Source of the DNA: Hydrogenophaga sp.
GTDB taxonomy: Bacteria; Pseudomonadota; Gammaproteobacteria; Burkholderiales; Burkholderiaceae_C
Direction: 5' to 3'
Assembly: GCF_011772445.1 (NCBI RefSeq)
Contig: NZ_WVZN01000008.1
Span: forward strand, 34,766-98,765
DNA length: 64,000 nucleotides
Under the pieces are notes generated by a model. That model did no database searches. It was not told the DNA's origin and saw nothing but the letters and a program-made list of their open reading frames with translations. Position 1 is the stretch's first letter. Each line of letters begins with the position of its first letter. A program made the translations under genes and the position numbers. Below are positions 7,923-15,385 of this stretch, piece by piece.

Positions 7923-10210
7923 CAGAAGCGCAGCGTGGCGGTCAGGCGGAACTCACGCCCCGGCTCGCGCGAGCCGACGATGCCTTCGTAGCCGGGAATG
8001 TGCTGAAAGTCCTCGTTGCTGGCGTGGTCCAGGTAGTCCTTGTCGAACAGGTTGGCGATGACGAAGTTGAGCGTGAAGCGTTCGCTGCCCGTGGGGCGCC
8101 AGGTGGCGTAGATGTCGTGCACCGCGTAGCCGGGCTTGCGCACGCGGCCCACGGGCGTGTCCAGCGAGTCGATGCCCTGCACGAAGCGGCCGGCCCAGCC
8201 GACATCGAGGCGCGGGTTGATCCGCCAGTCCACGCTGGTGGTGAGCGTGTTGCCGATGCTGGCGCCCAGGCCGTTGTGGTCGTAGACGTTGAGCCGCTCG
8301 CCGTTGAGCATGGCGCGGTTGTGGTGCAGGCTGGCGCCCAGTTGCACGGCCCTCCAGTCGTAGGTGGTCTGCAGCAGCGCGCCGCGCGAACGCAACTCGC
8401 CCACGTTGAGGTAGCGGGCCGGGTTGCCGATGGGGTCGGCGATGGCGTCGCGGATGGTGGTGTCGTAGACCTTGCCGTTCAGGCGCCAGGCGCCCTGCCC
8501 GGCCTCGAAGCCGATCTCGGACGTGCGCGCGCGCTCGGGGCGCAGATTGGGGTCGTTGGTGATCGAATCGAGCTTGAAGGCGTCGCGAATCTTGGGCCCG
8601 CGCAAGGCGCGGGAATGGCCGGCCAGCAGGGCGAATTGCGGCGTCACGGCGTAGCGCAGGCTGGCGTTGGGGCTGGTGCCGCTGTGCTCCAGCGACAGGC
8701 CGTTGGCGTCCCTGAGCGTGTAGCGGTCGTGGCGCGCGCCCACGTCCAGGGTGAGGGCCTGGGTGAGCGTGATGCGATCCTGCACGTACAGGCCGCTGAC
8801 CTTGCCGTTTTCCTCTTCCGAGCGCGGGTCGGTGGCGGGCCCGGCCGTGCTGCGGTCCTTGCGGTGGTCCAGACCCACGGTGATCTGATGGCGCTCAGTG
8901 TGAAAGGTGTTGCGCAGGTCGACACCGGTGGACGCGATGCTGCCCTGGTAGCGGCCCCAGCGGCCGATGACGTTCTGCTCCAGATCGGTGTCGGTCTGGT
9001 AGAGGTTGAAGGTCAGGTCGATCAGCGGGTTGGCGGGGCGCCAGGCATAGCCCAGGTTCCAGGTGGTGCGCTCGCTCTGCAGCGGGTAGGCGCGGTTGAA
9101 GCTGCTGGGCACCCACTGCGGGCGCTGCGAACGCTCGCCTTCGTCCTCGTGGCGGTCGTAGCTCAGGCGCACGGTGTGATCGGGGGTGAGCCTGCCCACG
9201 AGCTTGAAGAAGCCCAATTGCTGTTCCGAGCCCGTGGTGGCCACGCGGCGGCCGGCGCCGTCTTCGTAGTCCTTGAAGTCCTGGTCGGTGAGCGCGGCCA
9301 GGGCGGACCAGTCGTCCGTCAGACGACCGTAGACGCTGCTGTGCAGCTTGAAGCCGTCCGAGTTGCTGAAATAGCTGCCCTTGAGCATGGCGCCCACGCG
9401 CTGGCCATCGCGCAGCAGGTCTTCCGGGTCCTTGGTGACGAAGCGCACCGCGCCGCCCAATGCACCCGGGCCGGCGGTGGCGTCTCCCGTGCCGGGGCGC
9501 ACCTCCACTCGCTTGATGAGCTCGGGCTCGAGCTGCACGCGACCGGTGTGGTGGAAGGCCTGCGCGGCCTGCCCGGCGCCGTCGATGGTGACATTGAGCA
9601 GCGTGTCCTCGATGCCGCGCAGGTAGATCTTCTGCGCCACCGAATGGCCACCGCCCACGGCCATTTCGGCCTGGCCGGCGAACATGTCCTCCAGGTCGTT
9701 GGCGGCGGTGCGCTCCAGGGTGCGCGCGGTGACGATGCCGGGCTCCACCGGCCCGGGTTCACCGCGGAGGCGGAAGGTGCCGGGGGCGTCGTGTTCGGCC
9801 ACCACGTTCACCTCGCGCAGGGTGCGATCGGACGCCGGTGCGGCGGAGGCGGGCGGCGCGGCGCGCAGGACCACGCCGCCGCCCTCCTCGCTGGCCGCGA
9901 GGCCGCTGCCGGCCAGCAGGCGCTGCAGGGCCTCGCGCAGGCTCATGGTGCCGCTGAGCGCGGGCGCCGTCTTGCCGGCCACCAGGTCGGCGTTCACCGA
10001 GATGGCCACGCCGGCCTGACGCGCCAGCGCGTTGAGCGCCTGGCCCAGGGGCTGCGCGCTCAACGAGAAGGCCTGAGGCCGGGACAAGGCCGCGTCGGGC
10101 GCGGCGCTCTGGGCGAAGGCCTGCGAAGCCTGCAGCGCGGCAAGCGCTGCGGCGCAGGCCAGCACGGTGGCGGGCCAGCGGCGGGGCGAAGCAGAGGGGG
10201 AACGGGGCAT
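7922..10210 (-). CDS. TonB-dependent receptor with STN signalling domain
   Basis: A 762-residue outer-membrane receptor. It has a signal peptide to about residue 33 (AFAQ), and an STN (secretin/TonB N-terminal) domain at about 46-115 (FSLSAQPLGQALNALARQAG). The plug domain with TARTLERTAANDLEDMFAGQ and RGIEDTLLNVTIDG follows. A 22-strand-type barrel ends in the aromatic terminus FRLTATLRF. The STN domain is the mark of receptors that signal through FecR to a FecI sigma factor, both of which lie just upstream on the same strand. The plug sequence resembles haem/haemophore- or siderophore-type receptors, so the ligand is uncertain. Start ATG 10210 follows GGACGTTTCCC, a GGA-type site. Confidence 0.93.
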   Translation of the reverse strand: MPRSPSASPRRWPATVLACAAALAALQASQAFAQSAAPDAALSRPQAFSLSAQPLGQALNALARQAGVAISVNADLVAGKTAPALSGTMSLREALQRLLAGSGLAASEEGGGVVLRAAPPASAAPASDRTLREVNVVAEHDAPGTFRLRGEPGPVEPGIVTARTLERTAANDLEDMFAGQAEMAVGGGHSVAQKIYLRGIEDTLLNVTIDGAGQAAQAFHHTGRVQLEPELIKRVEVRPGTGDATAGPGALGGAVRFVTKDPEDLLRDGQRVGAMLKGSYFSNSDGFKLHSSVYGRLTDDWSALAALTDQDFKDYEDGAGRRVATTGSEQQLGFFKLVGRLTPDHTVRLSYDRHEDEGERSQRPQWVPSSFNRAYPLQSERTTWNLGYAWRPANPLIDLTFNLYQTDTDLEQNVIGRWGRYQGSIASTGVDLRNTFHTERHQITVGLDHRKDRSTAGPATDPRSEEENGKVSGLYVQDRITLTQALTLDVGARHDRYTLRDANGLSLEHSGTSPNASLRYAVTPQFALLAGHSRALRGPKIRDAFKLDSITNDPNLRPERARTSEIGFEAGQGAWRLNGKVYDTTIRDAIADPIGNPARYLNVGELRSRGALLQTTYDWRAVQLGASLHHNRAMLNGERLNVYDHNGLGASIGNTLTTSVDWRINPRLDVGWAGRFVQGIDSLDTPVGRVRKPGYAVHDIYATWRPTGSERFTLNFVIANLFDKDYLDHASNEDFQHIPGYEGIVGSREPGREFRLTATLRF

Positions 10211-10280
10211 GGGAAACGTCCTTTCAGCGGCTTGGTTGCCGTGAAGACGCGGCCTGCCCCGAACACCGGACAAAAATTTT

Positions 10281-11315
10281 TCAGCGGCGCGCGAGGATGC
10301 GCACGCTGCCATCTGCCACGCGCTCGGTGCGCACCGGCAGGATGCCCGGCAGGGCCTCGACGAAAGCCTTGGGCGAGCGCACCGGAAAGCTGCCCGTGAG
10401 GCGCAGGCGCTGCAGCGCGGGCTCGTCGGCCAGGTGCAACGGCGCGTTCAGGTAGTCGTTCCAGCGGGCCACGGCCTCGGGCAGCGGGGTGTTGTCGAAC
10501 ACCAGCCAGCCTTGGCGCCAGGCGCCCACCTGGGCGGCCTGCACGCCGTGCACGGGCGCCAGGGCGCCGTCTTGCGTGAGTACGGCCTGGCCAGCCTCCA
10601 GCACGGTCTGCGCCGGATCGCCCAGCGTCGCGGGCACGCCGCCCGCCGGCAGGGCACCGGCCCACACCGCCACCCGGCCCTCCGCGACGGCCACACGCAT
10701 GCGGTCGTGGCGCGCCTCCACCGTGAACACGGTGCCCAGCACGCGCACGCGGCCGAAGGGCGTCACCACCACGAAGGGGCGGCTGGCGTCGCTGGCCACG
10801 CTGAAGCGCGCCTCGCCCTCGTCCAGCCAGGCCTCGCGGCGGTCGCGGTACAGGGCGATGCTCAGGCGCGTGCGCGCGTCCACGGCCAGGCCACTGCCGT
10901 CGGGCAGCGTGGTGGTGCGGATCTGCCCGCGTTCGGTGCCGAGCGCGAGTTCGTGCAGCGGCTGGCGCCAGTGCCAGCGCGCCAGGACGCCGGTGCCCGC
11001 CAGCAGCGCGCCCAGGCCCAGCACCGACAAGGCCTTGCGCCGGCCATTGCGCAGGCGCTCCTGCTGCGGGGGTGGCACGGGCACGTCACCGCGCAGGGCG
11101 TCGGCGCAGGTCGCGTCCCAGCCGGCGCGCGCGGCGCCGTAGGCGATCTCGTGATCCGGGTGGGCGGCGCGCCATCGGGCCAGGGTCTCGCGGGCGGTGT
11201 CGGCGGTGTGGGCGTCGCCGCCGTTCATGCGCGCGATCAGCAGCAGCGCGTGTTCCAGCTGAGCGCGCGGCGAGGCTGGCATCGGGCCGGTGGAGGGCGC
11301 GCGGGCGTTCGGCAT
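10281..11315 (-). CDS. FecR-family anti-sigma/signal-transduction protein
   Basis: A 344-residue protein. The cytoplasmic N-terminus carries the DUF4880-like pattern (EHALLLIARMNGGD with TLARWRAAHPDHEIAYGAA), followed by one membrane helix at about residues 95-112. The periplasmic FecR domain has ERGQIRTTTLPDGSGLAVDARTRL and FVVVTPFGRVRVLGTVFTVE, and a C-terminal STN-interacting region (LVFDNTPLPEAVARWNDYL) completes it. It would relay occupancy of the receptor at 7922-10210 to the sigma factor at 11329-11805. The gene starts 13 nt after the sigma-factor stop. Confidence 0.94.
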   Translation of the reverse strand: MPNARAPSTGPMPASPRAQLEHALLLIARMNGGDAHTADTARETLARWRAAHPDHEIAYGAARAGWDATCADALRGDVPVPPPQQERLRNGRRKALSVLGLGALLAGTGVLARWHWRQPLHELALGTERGQIRTTTLPDGSGLAVDARTRLSIALYRDRREAWLDEGEARFSVASDASRPFVVVTPFGRVRVLGTVFTVEARHDRMRVAVAEGRVAVWAGALPAGGVPATLGDPAQTVLEAGQAVLTQDGALAPVHGVQAAQVGAWRQGWLVFDNTPLPEAVARWNDYLNAPLHLADEPALQRLRLTGSFPVRSPKAFVEALPGILPVRTERVADGSVRILARR

Positions 11316-11328
11316 GGTCGGCTCGTGT

Positions 11329-11805
11329 TCAGGCGGCGTAGGTGCTGGCCAGGTCCATCAGGTCGCACACCGCGCGCACCACGTGCTTTTCGATCGCGTC
11401 GACGCTCACGCCCTGGTGCTCGGCCGCCTGGGCGTGCGAGTAGCCGTAAACGCGCACGAGGATGAAGGCCTCGCGGCGGCGGCTGGGCAGCCGGGCCAGG
11501 CGCAACGCCAATCGGGAAAGCTGCTGCCGCGCGCTGGCCACGCGGTCGGCCGCCGGCGCCTCGTCGCGGAGCAACAGACCCAGCGTGTCCAGCATCCCGG
11601 CCTCCACCCGGCGGCGGCGCGCCTCATCGATGACGATGTTCTTGCCCGTGCGGTACAGCAGCGCGCGCATGTCCTGCACCAACGCGTGCGTCTGCATGCC
11701 CAGCACGCGGGCATAACTCTCCTGCACCACGTCGGCCGCGGCGTCCCGACTCTGCAAGGCGCGCGAGAAGTAGTTCAGCAGTTCGGCGTAGTAGTGGGTG
11801 GCCAC
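11329..11805 (-). CDS. FecI-type ECF sigma factor
   Basis: A 158-residue ECF sigma factor: region 2 (YYAELLNYFSRALQSRDAAADVVQESYARVL), a linker, and region 4 with the helix-turn-helix LPSRRREAFILVRVYGYSHAQAAEHQG. It starts at GTG 11805, the only start in frame before an upstream stop, with a poor ribosome-binding site, so expression may be kept low. A Fur box sits 29-47 nt upstream. Together with FecR and the receptor this is a complete cell-surface signalling cassette for iron acquisition. The sigma factor presumably transcribes the receptor-PepSY genes. Confidence 0.94.
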   Translation of the reverse strand: MATHYYAELLNYFSRALQSRDAAADVVQESYARVLGMQTHALVQDMRALLYRTGKNIVIDEARRRRVEAGMLDTLGLLLRDEAPAADRVASARQQLSRLALRLARLPSRRREAFILVRVYGYSHAQAAEHQGVSVDAIEKHVVRAVCDLMDLASTYAA

Positions 11806-11833
11806 AGGATGCGGGCGAGATGGCCTCGTCGCA

Positions 11834-11852
11834 AATGAGATTTATTCTCATT
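11834..11852. promoter_or_regulatory. Fur box upstream of fecI
   Basis: AATGAGA-N5-TCTCATT is a 7-5-7 inverted repeat matching the betaproteobacterial Fur consensus. It begins 29 nt upstream of the sigma-factor start and its outer end overlaps the stop codon of the neighbouring LysR gene by two bases. Iron-replete repression of the fecI-fecR-receptor-PepSY operon is therefore expected. Confidence 0.8.
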
Positions 11853-12774
11853 ATGGAGCATTTCTCCGGTTCGCTGCCGCCGCCCACGCCCTGGCGTGTC
11901 CAAGCGCGAAGCGCACAAAGCTCTCCACGGCCGGGGACACCGACGGGCGCTCGCGCACGAACATCGCGGCCCGCCAGTTCACCTGCGGTTGCTTCAAGGG
12001 CCGGAACACCAGGCCGAAGCCCTGCACGAGGCGTTCGGTCAAGGCGGGGCTCACCACCGCGCCGGCGCCCACCCGCAGCATGGAGAGCGCGGTGTTGACC
12101 CGGTGAACGGGCTGGATGCGGCGCGGGTGGTGGCGTGGCGGCACGTGGCTCAGCACGTGCGTGGCGAAGTTGGGCATGTAGTTGATCAGCGGCGCGTCGC
12201 GCAGGGCCTTCCAGCTCACCGCTTCCAGCCGGCTCAAGGGATCGTCGGGGTTCAGGGCCACGCACATCGGGTCGGGCCACAGGGGATGCTCCCGCACCCG
12301 GTCGTCTCCCATGACGCCAGCCGGCCCGAACCCGACATCGGCACTGCCCTGCTGCAAGCCAGCCAGCACCTGCTCGATGGGCACGTCTTCGAAGCAGACC
12401 TCGATGCCGGGCTGTGCCGCCTGGTAGCGCGCGATGAGCTCGGGCATGAGCGTGCACGACAAGGGCTCCGGCGCCGCCACGCGCACGACACCCCGGCGCA
12501 GCTCCTTGAGGTCAGACAGGCTGTCGAGGGCTTCGTCCAAGGTGGCCAGCACGCGCCGCGACATCGGCTCGAACGACTGCCCCACGCTGGACAGCGAGAC
12601 GCTGCGCGTGTTGCGGTCGAGCAGGCGCACGCCCACCCGGTCCTCCAGCTCACGGATCAGTCCACTGAGCGCGGCCTGCGAGAGGTTCATCGCCCGGGCC
12701 GCCTCGGAAAAACTGCCCGCGTCCACCACCGCGAGGAAGGCGTTCAGCTGGCGCAGCGTGACATGCATGCTCAT
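11851..12774 (-). CDS. LysR-family transcriptional regulator (divergent from carboxylesterase)
   Basis: A 307-residue LysR protein: helix-turn-helix LRQLNAFLAVVDAGSFSEAA with NLSQAALSGLIRELEDRVG, then the effector-binding domain (VRVAAPEPLSCTLMPELIARYQ). Start ATG 12774 precedes MSMHVTLRQ. It is transcribed away from the carboxylesterase lipoprotein gene across a 157-bp spacer rich in CGATA half-sites, so that gene is the likely target. Its 3' end runs into the Fur box of the downstream fecI promoter. Read-through of the LysR transcript into the iron operon is possible, since no terminator is visible. Confidence 0.92.
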   Translation of the reverse strand: MSMHVTLRQLNAFLAVVDAGSFSEAARAMNLSQAALSGLIRELEDRVGVRLLDRNTRSVSLSSVGQSFEPMSRRVLATLDEALDSLSDLKELRRGVVRVAAPEPLSCTLMPELIARYQAAQPGIEVCFEDVPIEQVLAGLQQGSADVGFGPAGVMGDDRVREHPLWPDPMCVALNPDDPLSRLEAVSWKALRDAPLINYMPNFATHVLSHVPPRHHPRRIQPVHRVNTALSMLRVGAGAVVSPALTERLVQGFGLVFRPLKQPQVNWRAAMFVRERPSVSPAVESFVRFALGHARAWAAAANRRNAP

Positions 12775-12805
12775 GACGGACTCCTCGGCAATGGCTCGGG
12801 CGACT

Positions 12806-12870
12806 TATCGGCAAAAGCGATAGGTTGCTCGAAAAATGCCATTTGTCCGATAGGGTGAGTCCCACTATCG
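12806..12870. promoter_or_regulatory. Paired CGATA/TATCG inverted repeats in the LysR-carboxylesterase spacer
   Basis: Two inverted repeats use the same half-site: TATCG-N7-CGATA at 12806-12822, and CGATAG-N11-CTATCG at 12848-12870. Two dyads in a divergent spacer fit the recognition/activation-site layout of LysR regulators, although which gene's transcription start they overlap cannot be told. Confidence 0.5.
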
Positions 12871-12931
12871 TGCGCCCACCGCCACCCGCGGCGATCGGGT
12901 GCGGGCGCCCATCCACTACGAGGAGACACCC

Positions 12932-14668
12932 ATGTCGAGACTGCGCGCGTCCGCGCTGTGCCTGTTGCTGGCCGGCCTTGCCGGCTGCGCCGCCATGCAG
13001 GGCGGCACGACCATCACCCAGCGCAACACCACCCACGGCCCCGTGCTCGGTGTCGACGACAGCCAGGCCACGGGCACCTACCACTGGAAAGGCATTCCCT
13101 TCGCCGCGCCCCCCGTGGGCGAACGTCGCTGGCGGGCACCGGCCGACCCGGTCGCCTGGCGCACGCTGCGTCCGGCGACGGCCTTCGCCCCCGCCTGCGT
13201 GCAGACGGGCCGGCTCTACGGCCCCGGTCTGAACAACCGCTACGACGCCACCATCGGCAGCACCCTGGGCCAGACGCTGGGCTCGGAGGACTGCCTGTAC
13301 CTCAACATCTGGCAACCCGCCGCCGCGTCGAGCCGGCCGCGGCCCGTCATCGTGTGGGTGCATGGCGGCAGCAACATCACGGGCTACGCGGCCGACCCGG
13401 TGTACGACGGCGCGGCGCTGGCCCGCACGGCCGACGCGGTGGTGGTGTCCGTGCAGTACCGGCTGGGCATCTTCGGCTTCCTCGACCTGGACGCGCTCAA
13501 GACCGGCCAGGCCGACGAGGACTCGGGCAATTTCGCCCTGCTCGACATCGTGAAGGCCCTGGGTTTCGTGCAGTCGAACATCGCGCAGTTCGGCGGCGAC
13601 CCGGCGCAGGTGACGCTGATGGGCGAGTCCGCCGGCGCGGTCAACGTCTATGCCCTGCTGGCCTCGCCCATGCTGGCCCAGCGCGAACCCAAGCTGTTCC
13701 ACCGCGTGATCGCCTTGAGCGGCGGCATTTCCTCGGCCGCCACCTTGCCGCCCGGTTCGATCGCGGGCGTTCTGCCACGGTCCGTGTGGCGGCAGCGCGG
13801 CCAGGGCTTGCTGGAGCATTCGCTGATCGCCGACGGCAGCGCCAAGGACGAGGCGGCGGCCAAGGCGGCAGTGTCCTCGCGCCGCCCCGAGGATTGGGCG
13901 ACATACCTGCGCGCCCGATCGGCCGACGAGCTCCTGACGACGGTGCAGAAGCGCCTGGTGCCCGCGCGGCTGTCCGGCTCCAACCCCATCCCCGACGGCC
14001 ACGTGGTGGCGACCGACCCGATCGCGGCCATTCGCGCGGGGCGCTATGTGAAGGGGCCGGTACTGGCGGGCAACACCCGCGACGAAACCAAGCTCTTTCC
14101 CACCTTGCTGGCCATCCGCCATTCGCTCGGCGGCGTGAGCGGTCGCCTGATCGACGACGCGGCCGTTTTTCGCATCGCCCACACCTACGACCCGGAGGCG
14201 GCGCCCACCACGCGCATCGAGGACTGGATTCCGCAGAGCCTGCTGCCGACGGACGCGCCGGGCACCGGCTTCGACGCCCGCAGCCGCGAGCTGGACCGCA
14301 TCTGGTTCGGCGCCATCCGCGACGACGTGCTCGGCGCCCTGCGCTCGCAGCAGCCGCAGGTGTGGCACTACCGCTTCGACTGGGACGAGTTGCCCGTGCC
14401 TTTCGACCGGATCTTCGGCGCGGCGCACGCCTTCGACCTGCCCTTCGTCTTCGGCAACTTCGGCCCCTCGCTGTTCGCCAACATCTCGTTCACCCGGGCC
14501 AACCGGCCCGGGCGCGAGGCGCTGTCGACAGCGATGATGAAGTCGGTGGGCGCGTTCGCCCACCATGGCGACCCGAACCACCCTGGCCTGGGCACCGCCT
14601 GGCCGCAATGGCCCGCCAGCCTGGTGTTCGATGCGGATTTGCAGCGCGCGCGGCTGGGAGTGAAGTAG
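12932..14668 (+). CDS. Type-B carboxylesterase, predicted lipoprotein
   Basis: A 578-residue alpha/beta-hydrolase. It begins with a lipoprotein signal peptide (lipobox LAGC, acylated Cys19). The carboxylesterase type-B signatures follow: EDCLYLNIW (119-127), the oxyanion loop HGG (144-146) and the nucleophile elbow GESAG with Ser233. Later come an acidic residue in GNTRDETKLFP and His in GAAHAFDLPFVFGNF as likely triad members. ATG 12932 has an AGGAGA site, and a longer reading from 12899 lacks the clean signal peptide. Location would be outer-membrane or periplasmic, acting on an ester substrate that is not identifiable. Probably controlled by the divergent LysR. Confidence 0.93.
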   Translation: MSRLRASALCLLLAGLAGCAAMQGGTTITQRNTTHGPVLGVDDSQATGTYHWKGIPFAAPPVGERRWRAPADPVAWRTLRPATAFAPACVQTGRLYGPGLNNRYDATIGSTLGQTLGSEDCLYLNIWQPAAASSRPRPVIVWVHGGSNITGYAADPVYDGAALARTADAVVVSVQYRLGIFGFLDLDALKTGQADEDSGNFALLDIVKALGFVQSNIAQFGGDPAQVTLMGESAGAVNVYALLASPMLAQREPKLFHRVIALSGGISSAATLPPGSIAGVLPRSVWRQRGQGLLEHSLIADGSAKDEAAAKAAVSSRRPEDWATYLRARSADELLTTVQKRLVPARLSGSNPIPDGHVVATDPIAAIRAGRYVKGPVLAGNTRDETKLFPTLLAIRHSLGGVSGRLIDDAAVFRIAHTYDPEAAPTTRIEDWIPQSLLPTDAPGTGFDARSRELDRIWFGAIRDDVLGALRSQQPQVWHYRFDWDELPVPFDRIFGAAHAFDLPFVFGNFGPSLFANISFTRANRPGREALSTAMMKSVGAFAHHGDPNHPGLGTAWPQWPASLVFDADLQRARLGVK

Positions 14669-14756
14669 CGCGCGATCGCTTCACACCTGCCGTGCGGCCT
14701 GGCGGCAAGCACGGCCAGCTTCGAATACCCTGTCGGAGTACAGGGCCTGAGCGGCG

Positions 14757-14779
14757 TATAAAGTACCAATTTTTGGTAC
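14757..14779 (+). promoter_or_regulatory. hicAB promoter -10 and perfect palindromic operator
   Basis: TATAAA at 14757-14762 makes a good -10 element, though no clear -35 is seen. It is followed directly by the perfect inverted repeat GTACCAA-TTT-TTGGTAC at 14763-14779, covering the expected transcription start, 13 nt before the hicA start codon. The C-terminal ribbon-helix-helix domain of HicB is the likely ligand. Confidence 0.6.
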
Positions 14780-14791
14780 CATTTGATCAAC

Positions 14792-15046
14792 GTGAAGCGC
14801 AGCCACGAACGCACGCTGAAGCAGCTTTGGGCCCATCCGGTCAGCGCGAACCTCGCGTGGAAGGACATCGAAGCGCTGTTTCGAGCCTTGGGTGCCGATG
14901 TATCGGAACGAGAAGGCAGCCGGGTGGCCGTGGTGCTCTTTGGCGAAGTGAAGGTGTTTCATCGGCCCCATCCTTCGCCGCACACAGACAAGGGAGCGGT
15001 TGCCAGCGTCAGGCGCTGGCTGGAACAACACGGAGTCAAAGCATGA
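14792..15046 (+). CDS. hicA: HicA-family mRNA interferase toxin
   Basis: An 84-residue protein from GTG 14792 (MKRSHERTLKQLWAHPVSANLAWKDIEALFRALGADVSEREGSRVAV). It has the dsRBD-like HicA fold and a histidine in the FHRPHPS motif (the conserved catalytic histidine region). A TTG at 14783 would add three residues but reads into the operator side. The family's toxins cleave mRNA. Gene order toxin then antitoxin, with a 4-nt ATGA overlap to hicB, is the standard hicAB arrangement. Confidence 0.88.
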   Translation: MKRSHERTLKQLWAHPVSANLAWKDIEALFRALGADVSEREGSRVAVVLFGEVKVFHRPHPSPHTDKGAVASVRRWLEQHGVKA

Positions 15047-15375
15047 ACGTCATGACCGTTGATGGCTATCAGGCCCGCATCGAGTACGACGCTGAATCCG
15101 ACCAGTTTCGCGGCGAGATCCTCGGGCTCAACGGCGGCGCCGACTTTTTTGGCCGCAACCCGAAAGAACTGCGGGCGGAGTTCCGAAAATCCCTCGCCGT
15201 GTTCCTTGAAGTGTGCCGAGAGAAGGGCATCGAGCCCCGGCGCAGCTACTCGGGCAGGTTCAACCTGCGCATACCGGCCGAACTGCACGAGCGCCTGGCC
15301 ATCGTGGCGCAGGCCGAGGGCAAGAGCATCAACACGGTGGCGCAGGAGGCATTGCAGCAAAGGCTCGCCGCCTGA
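15043..15375 (+). CDS. hicB: HicB-family antitoxin with ribbon-helix-helix tail
   Basis: A 110-residue antitoxin: the HicB partial RNase-H-like fold (GYQARIEYDAESDQFRGEIL and KELRAEFRKSLAVFLEVC) at residues 8-62. The C-terminal Arc/MetJ-type DNA-binding domain SGRFNLRIPAELHERLAIVA with KSINTVAQEALQQRL spans 70-109. ATG 15043 overlaps the hicA stop. It neutralises HicA and probably represses the operon at the palindrome 14763-14779. The module ends 10 nt before the convergent stop of the RND permease gene. Confidence 0.9.
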   Translation: MNVMTVDGYQARIEYDAESDQFRGEILGLNGGADFFGRNPKELRAEFRKSLAVFLEVCREKGIEPRRSYSGRFNLRIPAELHERLAIVAQAEGKSINTVAQEALQQRLAA

Positions 15376-15385
15376 ACCCCGGCCC

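Noticed and set aside
8000..10399. A 799-codon plus-strand frame opposite the TonB receptor
   Set aside because: Shadow frame. The receptor on the minus strand has signal peptide, STN, plug and barrel features.
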